In this document: piece by piece, positions 51,066 to 59,135 of the stretch
How the letters are laid out: each line of letters begins with the position of its first letter
Numbering within the stretch: position 1 is the stretch's first letter
From: an uncultured Clostridium sp.
GTDB lineage: Bacteria > Bacillota > Clostridia > TANB77 > CAG-508
Assembly: GCA_900555835.1 (NCBI GenBank)
Contig: USMK01000006.1
Coordinates: forward strand, 1 to 64,000
Direction of reading: 5' to 3'
DNA length: 64,000 bases
The notes under the pieces: generated by a model
Database searches by the model: none
What the model was told of the DNA's origin: nothing
What the model saw: only the letters and a program-made list of their open reading frames with translations
Translations under genes and position numbers: made by a program

Positions 51066-51728
51066 ATGAAAAAAGTAAAAGATCCAGTGAGTGGATTTTC
51101 ACATTTATTAGGAGCGATAGCTTCAATTGTTGGTTTAGTTTTTCTAATAATATGGGCAGCAAAATACGGCGAAGGTGCATGGGACGTAGTATCATTTACC
51201 ATATTTGGCGTAAGCATGTTTCTTTTGTATGTATGTAGTGCAAATTACCACTTGTTTAATGTAGGGGAAAAGGCCACAAGAGTATTAAGAAAACTTGACC
51301 ATATAATGATATATATACTAATTGCAGGAACATATACACCAATTTGCTTAGGACCTCTAAGAGGAGGTTGGGGATGGAGCATATTTGGAGTAGTTTGGGG
51401 AATTGCATTGCTAGGAGTATTTTTAACAATATTTTACTTAAAAGCACCAAGATGGATAACCACAGGACTATATCTAGCAATGGGCTGGCTGGTAGTAATT
51501 GCGACATATCCAATGATAGTAACATTTTCACAAGCCGGAATGTTATATTCTCTTTGGTGGTTACTAGCAGGGGGATTATTATACACAATAGGAGCAATAA
51601 TATATGCCCTAAAATGGCCACCTTTGAAAAATAAATATTTCGGATTTCACGAAATATTCCATATATTTATTTTATTAGGAAGTTTCTGTTTGTATTGGTT
51701 TATAATAAGATATGTGCTAAATATGTAG
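51066..51728 (+). CDS. Hemolysin III family (PAQR-like) membrane protein
   Basis: The protein has 220 residues with seven hydrophobic segments. Family motifs: DPVSGFSHLLGA at the start, SANYHLF, LDHIMIYILIAGTYTPI and FGFHEIFHIFILLGS, which carry the Ser, His and Asp residues conserved in the PAQR/HlyIII group. Named after a Bacillus cytolysin, but most members are housekeeping membrane proteins. GAAAGGG precedes the ATG. Confidence 0.92.
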   Translation: MKKVKDPVSGFSHLLGAIASIVGLVFLIIWAAKYGEGAWDVVSFTIFGVSMFLLYVCSANYHLFNVGEKATRVLRKLDHIMIYILIAGTYTPICLGPLRGGWGWSIFGVVWGIALLGVFLTIFYLKAPRWITTGLYLAMGWLVVIATYPMIVTFSQAGMLYSLWWLLAGGLLYTIGAIIYALKWPPLKNKYFGFHEIFHIFILLGSFCLYWFIIRYVLNM

Positions 51729-51785
51729 CAATTTTTTTACAAATCGAGCTTGACTTTTTTATAGAAAATAGTGTAATATATATTT

Positions 51786-51895
51786 GTAGAAACAAAAAAT
51801 TGAATTTGCAAAAAATCAATTCAATTTCCCCGTGTTTCTATGAAGATTCTGTATTATTGAAAAGAGATATGTTGAAAGACGTATCTCTTTTCGTT
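51786..51895 (+). ncRNA. Candidate structured small RNA upstream of the CRISPR-Cas locus
   Basis: TTGACT (51750-51755) and TAATAT (51774-51779) precede a predicted start near 51786. The RNA has a nested hairpin (TAGAAACA/TGTTTCTA enclosing AAATTGAATT/AATTCAATTT) and ends with AAAAGAGATA/TATCTCTTTT. A 77-codon open frame through it has no ribosome site. Confidence 0.5.
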
Positions 51896-51932
51896 ATGTT
51901 GGAGATGAAAAGTAGAACGAAATGTTGATAAA

Positions 51933-52006
51933 TGTCGATTTATGTCGAAAACTTGTTAGAGAAAAATAGGAAAAATTGTTGCAAAAAATATATGATATTA
52001 TATAAT
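51933..52006 (+). promoter_or_regulatory. cas operon promoter with two Spo0A-box-like sites
   Basis: TTGCAA (51979-51984) and TATAAT (52001-52006), 16-base spacer. TGTCGAT at 51933-51939 and TGTCGAA at 51943-51949 lie 30-46 bases upstream of the -35. Confidence 0.5.
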
Positions 52007-52043
52007 GAGGCTAATGGGATAAAAATGTGAGATATTTAGAAAA

Positions 52044-52162
52044 TAAAAAAAGTTCTAGTTTCCTAGAACTTATATCACCTAAGTGATAACCAATATTTAA
52101 TTGGCATTTAAGGTTGAACCTTATTTTAACTCATTGTGCTATTTTAGATAGTAATTAATAGC
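52044..52162 (-). ncRNA. tracrRNA
   Basis: Read on the minus strand: an anti-repeat complementary to the CRISPR repeat over ATTACTATCTAAAATAGCAC (one mismatch), then the nexus-like GAGTTAAAATAAGG with AAGGTTCAACCTT, the hairpin ATCACTTAGGTGAT and the terminator AAGTTCTAGGAAACTAGAACTT plus T7. The promoter TTGCAA (52197-52192)/TATATT (52174-52169), 17-base spacer, lies inside the cas9 ribosome-site region. Confidence 0.92.
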
Positions 52163-52201
52163 AAATTAAATATAACATAAGAAGGGAGAAATTGCAAGTA
52201 T

Positions 52202-55200
52202 ATGAGCGAAAAAAATTTAGAATATAATATAGGATTAGATATAGGAACAAATTCAGTAGGATGGGCAGTTACAGATTTAAATAACAATTTATTAAAACAC
52301 AAAAATAGAAATATGTGGGGAGCTAGAATTTTTGAAGAAGGAAAAACAGCTCAAAGCACAAGAGTATTTAGAGGAACAAGAAGACGCTTGGAAAGAAGAA
52401 AAGAAAGAATTAAAATACTGCAAAGTTTGTTATTAGAAGATATGGAAAAAGAATATCCTAATTTTTTTCCAATGCTTCAAGAAACATACAAAGTTCAAGA
52501 AGAGAAAAGTGAAAATAGAAAATATAATTTATTTTCAGATGTAAATATGAATGATATGAATTATTACAAAAAATATCCTACAATATATCATTTAAGAAAT
52601 GAATTAGTAGAAAATAAAGAAAAATATGATATTAGACTAGTATATCTTGCAATTCACCATATAATAAAATATAGAGGAAATTTTCTGTATGATTCAGATT
52701 TAGAAGCCTCAAATGAAAATATTTTAGAAGAAATAAAACAAATAAACAAATATTTAGACGAAAATATGCAGATTGAATATTTAGGAGACGAAGAAGAATT
52801 TAAAAATATTTTAACAAATAAAAATGAAAGTAAAGGAAACAAAAAAGATAAATTACTAAAATTATATGATTACGATAAAAATCAGAAATCAGCAATAACA
52901 GCAATTTTATCTGGTATTATTGGATATAAATTTGATTTTAATAAAATTTTAGACGAAGAAATATTAGAAAATACAATTTCATTTAGTGAAGATATAGAAA
53001 ATGAAGACGAGATAAAAGAAAAATTAGGGGATAATATTTATTTATATGAAAGTATGCAAAAAATATATAATTATTTTGTATTACAAGACATTTTACAAAA
53101 TGAAAAATCAATTTCGAAGGCATTTATAAAAAAATATGAAAAATATAAAAATGATTTAAAACAATTAAAAATGATATATAAAAATTATTTACCACTAGAA
53201 TATAATTCAATGTTTAGGAAGAGTGAACCTAATAACTATGTAAATTATGATAATAAAAAAGAAAAATCAAGAATAAATCTTTGTAGTGTAGATGATTTTT
53301 ATAAAAGAATAAAAAAAGATTTAAAACTTGTTGAAGATTGCAAAGAAAAAGAGGAAATATTAAAAAAGATAGAGAATAATGAATTTTTAGTAAAAATAAA
53401 TTCAACAGCAAATGCTGCAATTCCATATCAATTACATTATCAAGAATTGGAAAAAATTTTAGATAATCAAGGGAAATATTATAAATCTATAAAAGAAAAT
53501 AAAAATAAAATATTGAGTTTGATGGAATTTAGAATTCCGTATTATGTTGGTCCATTGGATAAAAATGAGCAAAGTAAATTTGCATGGATTATTAGAAAAA
53601 CAGACGAAAAAATATTACCATGGAATTTTGAAGATGTTGTAGATACCAAAAAAACAGCAGAAGAATTTATTAGGAGAATGACAAATAAATGTACATATTT
53701 AATAAATGAAGATGTAATACCAAAACAATCTATATTATACTCAAAATTCTGTGTTTTAAATGAACTTAGCAATATAAGAATAAATAATCAAAAGCTTACC
53801 ACTACTGTAAAAGATCAAATTATAGAACAATTATTTAAGAAAAATAAATCTATTACAGAAAAACAATTAAAAACAATGTTAATTGATAATCAAATATATA
53901 AAGAAATAAGTTCAATTACGGGATTTGCACAAGAAAATAAATTTGCTTCAAATATGTCTGCATATATAGATATGACAAGAATTTTAGGAGTAGTAAATGA
54001 AGAAAACATAGAAATGATTGAGAAAATAATAGAATGGATTACTATATTTGAAGATAAAAAGATTTTAAAAGAAAAAATAAAAGAAGAATATAATTTAGAA
54101 CCAGAAATTATAAAAAAATTAGTTAAATTAAAATATACTGGTTGGTCAAGATTATCAAAAGAATTATTAACTGAATTAAAGGCATATGACGATAGTAAAA
54201 ATATAATAGAAAAACTAGAAACAACAAAAGAAAATTTTATGCAAATAATAAATAATGATAAATATGGATTTAATAAACAAATAGCAGAAAAAATGCCTAA
54301 AACAGAGCAAAATATAACGTATGAACAAATAGAAGAAATTCCAACATCACCTGCAAATAAAAGAAGTATATGGCAAGCTATAAAAATAGTACAAGAAATT
54401 ACAAAAATAATGAAAAATGAGCCTAAAAATATTTATATAGAATTTGCCAGAAATGAAGCGGAAAAGAAAAGAACTGATAATAGGGCTAAAGCCTTGTTAA
54501 AAATATATGATAAATTTAAAGAGGAAATAAATGAATTTTTATATAAGGAATTAAAAGATAAGCAAAGTGAAAAGAAGCTTGATGAACGATTATATTTATA
54601 TTTTGTACAGATGGGGAAATGCTTATATAGTGGAAAACCGTTAAATCCAGACACTTTGTATTTGTATGAAGTAGATCATATATTGCCACAAAGCTATATA
54701 AAAGATGATAGCTTATCTAATAAAGCTTTGGTATATAAAGAATACAACCAAAGAAAAAGTGGAAGCTTGTTATTAGAAGACGATATTATAAATAAACAAC
54801 AAGTATTCTGGAAATATTTACATCAAAGGGGATTAATGGATAATAAAAAATATTACAATCTAATAAGAAGAAAAATGTTTGAAACAGATGCAGATAAAGC
54901 TAAATTTGTAGAAAGACAATTGGTAGAAACAAGACAAGCTACAAAATATATTACTAATTTATTAGTAAATCAATATAAAACTTCAAATGTATTTGCAATA
55001 AGAGCAGAATTAACACATAGTTTAAGAGAAATATTAAAAGTATATAAAAATAGAAACATAAATGATTACCATCATGCCCAAGATGCTTATATAATAAGCT
55101 TAGTAGGAAATGTAATTGATAGCAAATTGCAGTATAAAGATGAATTTAAATATACTGAATATGTAAAAAATTATATAAAAAAACAAGTAGAAGATGAGAA

Positions 55201-56125
55201 ACAAGCAAAAAAGAGAAAATCAATTGTAATTGGAATGGTACTAAATAATATAGATAAAGATAAAACGAGAAAAACACTATATTATAAGGATTGTTATATA
55301 ACACATAAATTAGAAGAACAAACAGGAGAATTTTATAATCAGACTTTGTATAGTCCAAAGGATAAAAGCAAAAATATACAAATATCAGTTAAAGACGATA
55401 AAGCTTCTGAAAAATATGGAGGATATTCAGGACAAAATAAAGCTTATTTTACAATTTACAGCTATATAGATGAAAAGCAAAATATGCAACTAGAATTGAT
55501 TGGCATTCCAATAAAAATTGCTTATGACATAAAAAACGGAAAAATAACATTATTAGAATATTTACAAAAGCAAAATATAAATGCCACTAATATAAAAATA
55601 ATAAAACCTAAAATATTGAAATATCAAGAATATTTGGACGAAAATAATTATCCAATGGAATTTGCAAGCGATATAGAAATAAAATCTAATAAGCAATTAA
55701 TTGTAAGTAAGGAAATGAACAGGTTGGTTTATTTAATGAATAAAGAAAAGAAAACTGATGAAGAACAAGAAGAGGTTGATAAAAAATTTGAAGATATGTA
55801 TAAATATTTGCTAAGAAAATTAGAAGGAGAGTATATAATATTTGAATATGCATATAAAAAATTATCAGAAATAAAAACAAAAGAAAAATTTAATGAATTG
55901 AATAACAAGGAAAAAAGTATAGCTATAAATGGAATTATAGAAATGGTGAACAGAGGGTACAGTAATTTGAAAATTCTAAATTTGGGACCGACAGTAGGCA
56001 GAAAAACTAATCAAATATTCAAAACAGAACGAATAAAAAACATGACATTTATAGATAAATCAATAACCGGAATGTACGAAAGAAGGTATAAAATAAATGG
56101 GATGGAGAACAGTAGTAATAAATAA
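52202..56125 (+). CDS. cas9: Cas9, type II-A RNA-guided nuclease
   Basis: The protein has 1307 residues. RuvC-I GLDIGTNSVGWAV with Asp13, an arginine-rich bridge helix (RRRLERRKERIKILQ), the REC lobe, RuvC-II NIYIEFARNEAEKKR with Glu747, HNH YEVDHILPQSYIKDDS with Asp825/His826, RuvC-III HHAQDAY with His957-His958 and Asp961, then the PAM-interacting region (YGGYSGQNKAYF). All catalytic residues are present. GAAGGGAG precedes the ATG. Size, gene order and Csn2 define subtype II-A. The PAM cannot be read from this sequence. Confidence 0.97.
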   Translation: MSEKNLEYNIGLDIGTNSVGWAVTDLNNNLLKHKNRNMWGARIFEEGKTAQSTRVFRGTRRRLERRKERIKILQSLLLEDMEKEYPNFFPMLQETYKVQEEKSENRKYNLFSDVNMNDMNYYKKYPTIYHLRNELVENKEKYDIRLVYLAIHHIIKYRGNFLYDSDLEASNENILEEIKQINKYLDENMQIEYLGDEEEFKNILTNKNESKGNKKDKLLKLYDYDKNQKSAITAILSGIIGYKFDFNKILDEEILENTISFSEDIENEDEIKEKLGDNIYLYESMQKIYNYFVLQDILQNEKSISKAFIKKYEKYKNDLKQLKMIYKNYLPLEYNSMFRKSEPNNYVNYDNKKEKSRINLCSVDDFYKRIKKDLKLVEDCKEKEEILKKIENNEFLVKINSTANAAIPYQLHYQELEKILDNQGKYYKSIKENKNKILSLMEFRIPYYVGPLDKNEQSKFAWIIRKTDEKILPWNFEDVVDTKKTAEEFIRRMTNKCTYLINEDVIPKQSILYSKFCVLNELSNIRINNQKLTTTVKDQIIEQLFKKNKSITEKQLKTMLIDNQIYKEISSITGFAQENKFASNMSAYIDMTRILGVVNEENIEMIEKIIEWITIFEDKKILKEKIKEEYNLEPEIIKKLVKLKYTGWSRLSKELLTELKAYDDSKNIIEKLETTKENFMQIINNDKYGFNKQIAEKMPKTEQNITYEQIEEIPTSPANKRSIWQAIKIVQEITKIMKNEPKNIYIEFARNEAEKKRTDNRAKALLKIYDKFKEEINEFLYKELKDKQSEKKLDERLYLYFVQMGKCLYSGKPLNPDTLYLYEVDHILPQSYIKDDSLSNKALVYKEYNQRKSGSLLLEDDIINKQQVFWKYLHQRGLMDNKKYYNLIRRKMFETDADKAKFVERQLVETRQATKYITNLLVNQYKTSNVFAIRAELTHSLREILKVYKNRNINDYHHAQDAYIISLVGNVIDSKLQYKDEFKYTEYVKNYIKKQVEDEKQAKKRKSIVIGMVLNNIDKDKTRKTLYYKDCYITHKLEEQTGEFYNQTLYSPKDKSKNIQISVKDDKASEKYGGYSGQNKAYFTIYSYIDEKQNMQLELIGIPIKIAYDIKNGKITLLEYLQKQNINATNIKIIKPKILKYQEYLDENNYPMEFASDIEIKSNKQLIVSKEMNRLVYLMNKEKKTDEEQEEVDKKFEDMYKYLLRKLEGEYIIFEYAYKKLSEIKTKEKFNELNNKEKSIAINGIIEMVNRGYSNLKILNLGPTVGRKTNQIFKTERIKNMTFIDKSITGMYERRYKINGMENSSNK

Positions 56126-56963
56126 AAACTGTAAATTAAGTTATAAAAACGACTATTTAATAGTACGTAGTGAAACTCTTCAAATGATACATCTTTCAGA
56201 AATAAATTTAATAATTATAGAAAATGGTATGGTATCAATAACTTCATATTTAATTAACGAACTAATAAATAATAAAATAAAACTAATATTTTGTGACGAA
56301 AAACACAATCCCGCAGGAGAAGTGATGCCATATTATAGTTCTTTTAATACAAGCAAAAAAATATTAAAACAAACCAAATGGAAAGACGAAAGAAAAGACT
56401 ATGTATGGCAACAAATTGTAAAAAACAAAATACATAATCAGGCAATGGTATTAAAAAATCTTAACATAGATAATTATGAAAAATTACTAGAATTTGAAAA
56501 TCAAGTAATGCTAGGAGACAAAACAAACAGAGAAGGACATGCTGCAAAAGTATATTTTAATTTATTATTTGGAAAAGATTTTATAAGAGGTACAGATAAT
56601 AATATAAATAGTAGCCTGGATTACGGATATGCAATAATCTTATCTACAATGAATAAAGAAATAGTAAGTAAAGGATATATAACTCCACTTGGAATGAATC
56701 ATAAAAGTGAATTTAACCAATTTAATTTAGCCTGTGACTTAATGGAACCATTTAGACCACTTATAGATAAAATAGTTTATGAAAATTGTAATCGAGAATT
56801 AAACCTAAATCAAAAATATAAATTAATAGATGTTTTAAATAATAAAATAGAAATTGCACATAAAGATCAATTTGTAGGAAATGCAATACCTATATATATT
56901 CAAAGTGTATTTGATGCACTAGAAAATGAAGAAGAAAGCAACATATTAAATTATGAGTTATAG
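56097..56963 (+). CDS. cas1: Cas1 integrase
   Basis: The protein has 288 residues and overlaps cas9 by 29 bases. Type II Cas1 with the start WRTVVINKNCKLSYKNDYLI, an N-terminal beta domain and a helical metal site: E in LLEFENQVMLGDKTNREGHAAK, H in GMNHKSEFNQFNLACDLMEPFRP with a following Asp. With Cas2 and Csn2 it inserts new spacers next to the leader. Confidence 0.96.
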   Translation: MGWRTVVINKNCKLSYKNDYLIVRSETLQMIHLSEINLIIIENGMVSITSYLINELINNKIKLIFCDEKHNPAGEVMPYYSSFNTSKKILKQTKWKDERKDYVWQQIVKNKIHNQAMVLKNLNIDNYEKLLEFENQVMLGDKTNREGHAAKVYFNLLFGKDFIRGTDNNINSSLDYGYAIILSTMNKEIVSKGYITPLGMNHKSEFNQFNLACDLMEPFRPLIDKIVYENCNRELNLNQKYKLIDVLNNKIEIAHKDQFVGNAIPIYIQSVFDALENEEESNILNYEL

Positions 56964-57273
56964 GTTTATGAGGATATTAGTATTTTTTGATTTACCGACA
57001 GAAACATCAAAAGACAGAAAAATTTATGCAAGGTTTAGAAAATTTTTGATTAAAGAAGGGTTCATTATGATGCAGGAATCTGTATATTGTAAATTAACAT
57101 TAAATAATTCGGTTACAAATTCGATAAGAGAAAAAATAAACAAAAACAAACCACCTAAGGGAATAGTGCAAATGTTAGTTATAACTGAAAAACAATTTGC
57201 CTCGATGGAGTATATTGTAGGAGAAAAAACATATGAAAATATAGATGATACAGAAAGGTTATTAATATTATGA
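56953..57273 (+). CDS. cas2: Cas2
   Basis: A 106-residue ferredoxin-like protein: MRILVFFDLPTETSKDRKIY with the conserved Asp, RFRKFLIKEGFIMMQESVYCKL. It bridges two Cas1 dimers. It overlaps cas1 by 11 bases and csn2 by 4. Confidence 0.96.
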   Translation: MSYRFMRILVFFDLPTETSKDRKIYARFRKFLIKEGFIMMQESVYCKLTLNNSVTNSIREKINKNKPPKGIVQMLVITEKQFASMEYIVGEKTYENIDDTERLLIL

Positions 57274-57941
57274 TTATGTCAATATTTGGTTTAGAAAATA
57301 AAATTACTTTTGAAGAAGGAAAAATAAATGTATTAGAGATATATAATAAAAAATTTTTTAGAAGAATGATAGAAATTCTAAACGGTGAGGAAGAAGCGGA
57401 AAACAATGAAATTGTACTCTTAGATAACGAAAAAAGAGTGGAATTAAAAAAGAATGTATTGGTATTTACCGATTTGTTCAATATAGATTTTAATTCAAAA
57501 AAAATTATAACCAAAATATATAATGAACTAATAGAAAGCATAAAAAAACGACAAGATGATGAATTAGAAAATTTAACAATAAAATTACGAAATTATTTAA
57601 TAGAAGAAATAAATGAGTTACCATTTGAATTTAATATAAATAGCGAACTGGAAATAAACGATTTACTAAAAGCATTCAATTTGAAAATAGACACAACATG
57701 CTATACTACAATAGTAGAAAAAATAGAATTCATAATAAACATAATAGCCAACCTAAAAATGGCAACTATTTTAGTAATTCCAAACTTAAAAGTATATTTA
57801 GAAAAAGAAGAAATAATTGAAATATATAAATATTCATTGTATAATAATATTAAATTATTAATTTTAGAAAATAGTTCAAATGAAAAAATAGAAAATTATG
57901 AAATAAAAAATATCATCGATAAAGAATTTGACGAATTTTAA
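57270..57941 (+). CDS. csn2: Csn2, type II-A adaptation protein
   Basis: The protein has 223 residues. Csn2 forms ring tetramers sliding on DNA ends and supports spacer acquisition. The sequence fits the canonical short Csn2 family: IFGLENKITFEEGKINVLEI at the start, DNEKRVELKKNVLVFTDLFNIDFNSKKI (parts), and the late ILVIPNLKVYLEKEEIIEIY. It ends 63 bases before the first repeat; that gap is the leader. Confidence 0.9.
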   Translation: MIMSIFGLENKITFEEGKINVLEIYNKKFFRRMIEILNGEEEAENNEIVLLDNEKRVELKKNVLVFTDLFNIDFNSKKIITKIYNELIESIKKRQDDELENLTIKLRNYLIEEINELPFEFNINSELEINDLLKAFNLKIDTTCYTTIVEKIEFIINIIANLKMATILVIPNLKVYLEKEEIIEIYKYSLYNNIKLLILENSSNEKIENYEIKNIIDKEFDEF

Positions 57942-58004
57942 ACAATAAAACCTACTAATCTAAAAAACACCGAAGTCATTACTCGAAAAAAGTTCTAATT
58001 TGAG
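57942..58004 (+). promoter_or_regulatory. CRISPR leader
   Basis: AT-rich 63-base segment between csn2 and the first repeat, on the side opposite the degenerate terminal repeat. It ends TTCTAATTTGAG, the probable integration-guiding end. Confidence 0.7.
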
Positions 58005-59030
58005 GTTTTAGAATTGTGTTATTTTAGATAGTAATGAAACTATTTTTTTTATTAAGTCATCTATTTCTTTGTTTTAGAATTGTGTTATTTTAGATAGTAA
58101 TGAAACGAAAGTGAAATTGATACAACTCTTTCAGATGTTTTAGAATTGTGTTATTTTAGATAGTAATGAAACGAATAAAAATGAATTTGATTTTATCTAT
58201 TAGTTTTAGAATTGTGTTATTTTAGATAGTAATGAAACGACAGTAGAATTAATACAACCCTAGCCGATGTTTTAGAATTGTGTTATTTTAGATAGTAATG
58301 AAACTATAATTCCACAAGACAATAATCGACTTTGGTTTTAGAATTGTGTTATTTTAGATAGTAATGAAACAAAAGTTCATTTAATTCAATTGAGGTTAGA
58401 GTTTTAGAATTGTGTTATTTTAGATAGTAATGAAACCTAACTTTGTATCAATGCCACTTCCTTTTAGTTTTAGAATTGTGTTATTTTAGATAGTAATGAA
58501 ACACGTTGCCAATTTTTTTGAAAATAGACATCGTTTTAGAATTGTGTTATTTTAGATAGTAATGAAACGTTTCCTATTCTATTAAATCCATTGTCTAAGT
58601 TTTAGAATTGTGTTATTTTAGATAGTAATGAAACAGAAGATTATTTGCAATTGTGTTGTGAGCTGTTTTAGAATTGTGTTATTTTAGATAGTAATGAAAC
58701 CTAACTTTGTATCTATGCCACTGTCTTTTAGTTTTAGAATTGTGTTATTTTAGATAGTAATGAAACTAACATCAATTGAACTAAACGAGCTCTTAAGTTT
58801 TAGAATTGTGTTATTTTAGATAGTAATGAAACATAACTTTGTATCTATGCCACTTTCTTTCAGTTTTAGAATTGTGTTATTTTAGATAGTAATGAAACCC
58901 GCAAAAGTTCTAGGTAAATAAACAAAAGGTTTTAGAATTGTGTTATTTTAGATAGTAATGAAACCTAATTTAGTAAATTTGGGAATGGTTATAGGTTTTA
59001 GAATTATGCCATTTTAAATATCAAAATCAC
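58005..59030 (+). CRISPR. Type II-A CRISPR array: 16 repeats, 15 spacers
   Basis: The 36-bp repeat starts GTTTTAGAATTG and ends GATAGTAATGAAAC; all spacers are exactly 30 bases, so starts are spaced 66 bases (58005, 58071 ... 58995). The first 15 repeats are identical as far as I can read. The last (58995-59030) is strongly degenerate, marking the leader-distal end. Transcription is left to right, matching the tracrRNA anti-repeat. Three spacers and another pair are near-identical variants. Confidence 0.98.
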
Positions 59031-59122
59031 AGTAAGCAGTTCTATAATCATATAAATGTATTTATGCCAGATGGGGAAGAAAGAAAGAAAATTTTAGACG
59101 AAGAATATATGGGAGTTATATA
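59010..59122 (+). pseudogene. Tail of a gene truncated at the array end
   Basis: An open frame running out of the degenerate repeat reads KQFYNHINVFMPDGEERKKI and ends EEYMGVI with a stop, 13 bases before the next start. No start codon is available. It is probably the C-terminus of a lost first gene of the following operon. Confidence 0.4.
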
Positions 59123-59135
59123 GGAGGTAGTTTAA

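Noticed and set aside
51695..51928. 77-codon open frame upstream of the cas locus
   Set aside because: It overlaps the hlyIII end, has no ribosome site and runs through palindromes typical of a structured RNA.
58005..59030. Self-targeting spacers against the window
   Set aside because: Reading the 15 spacers against the window by eye I saw no match to other positions. A full search was not possible.
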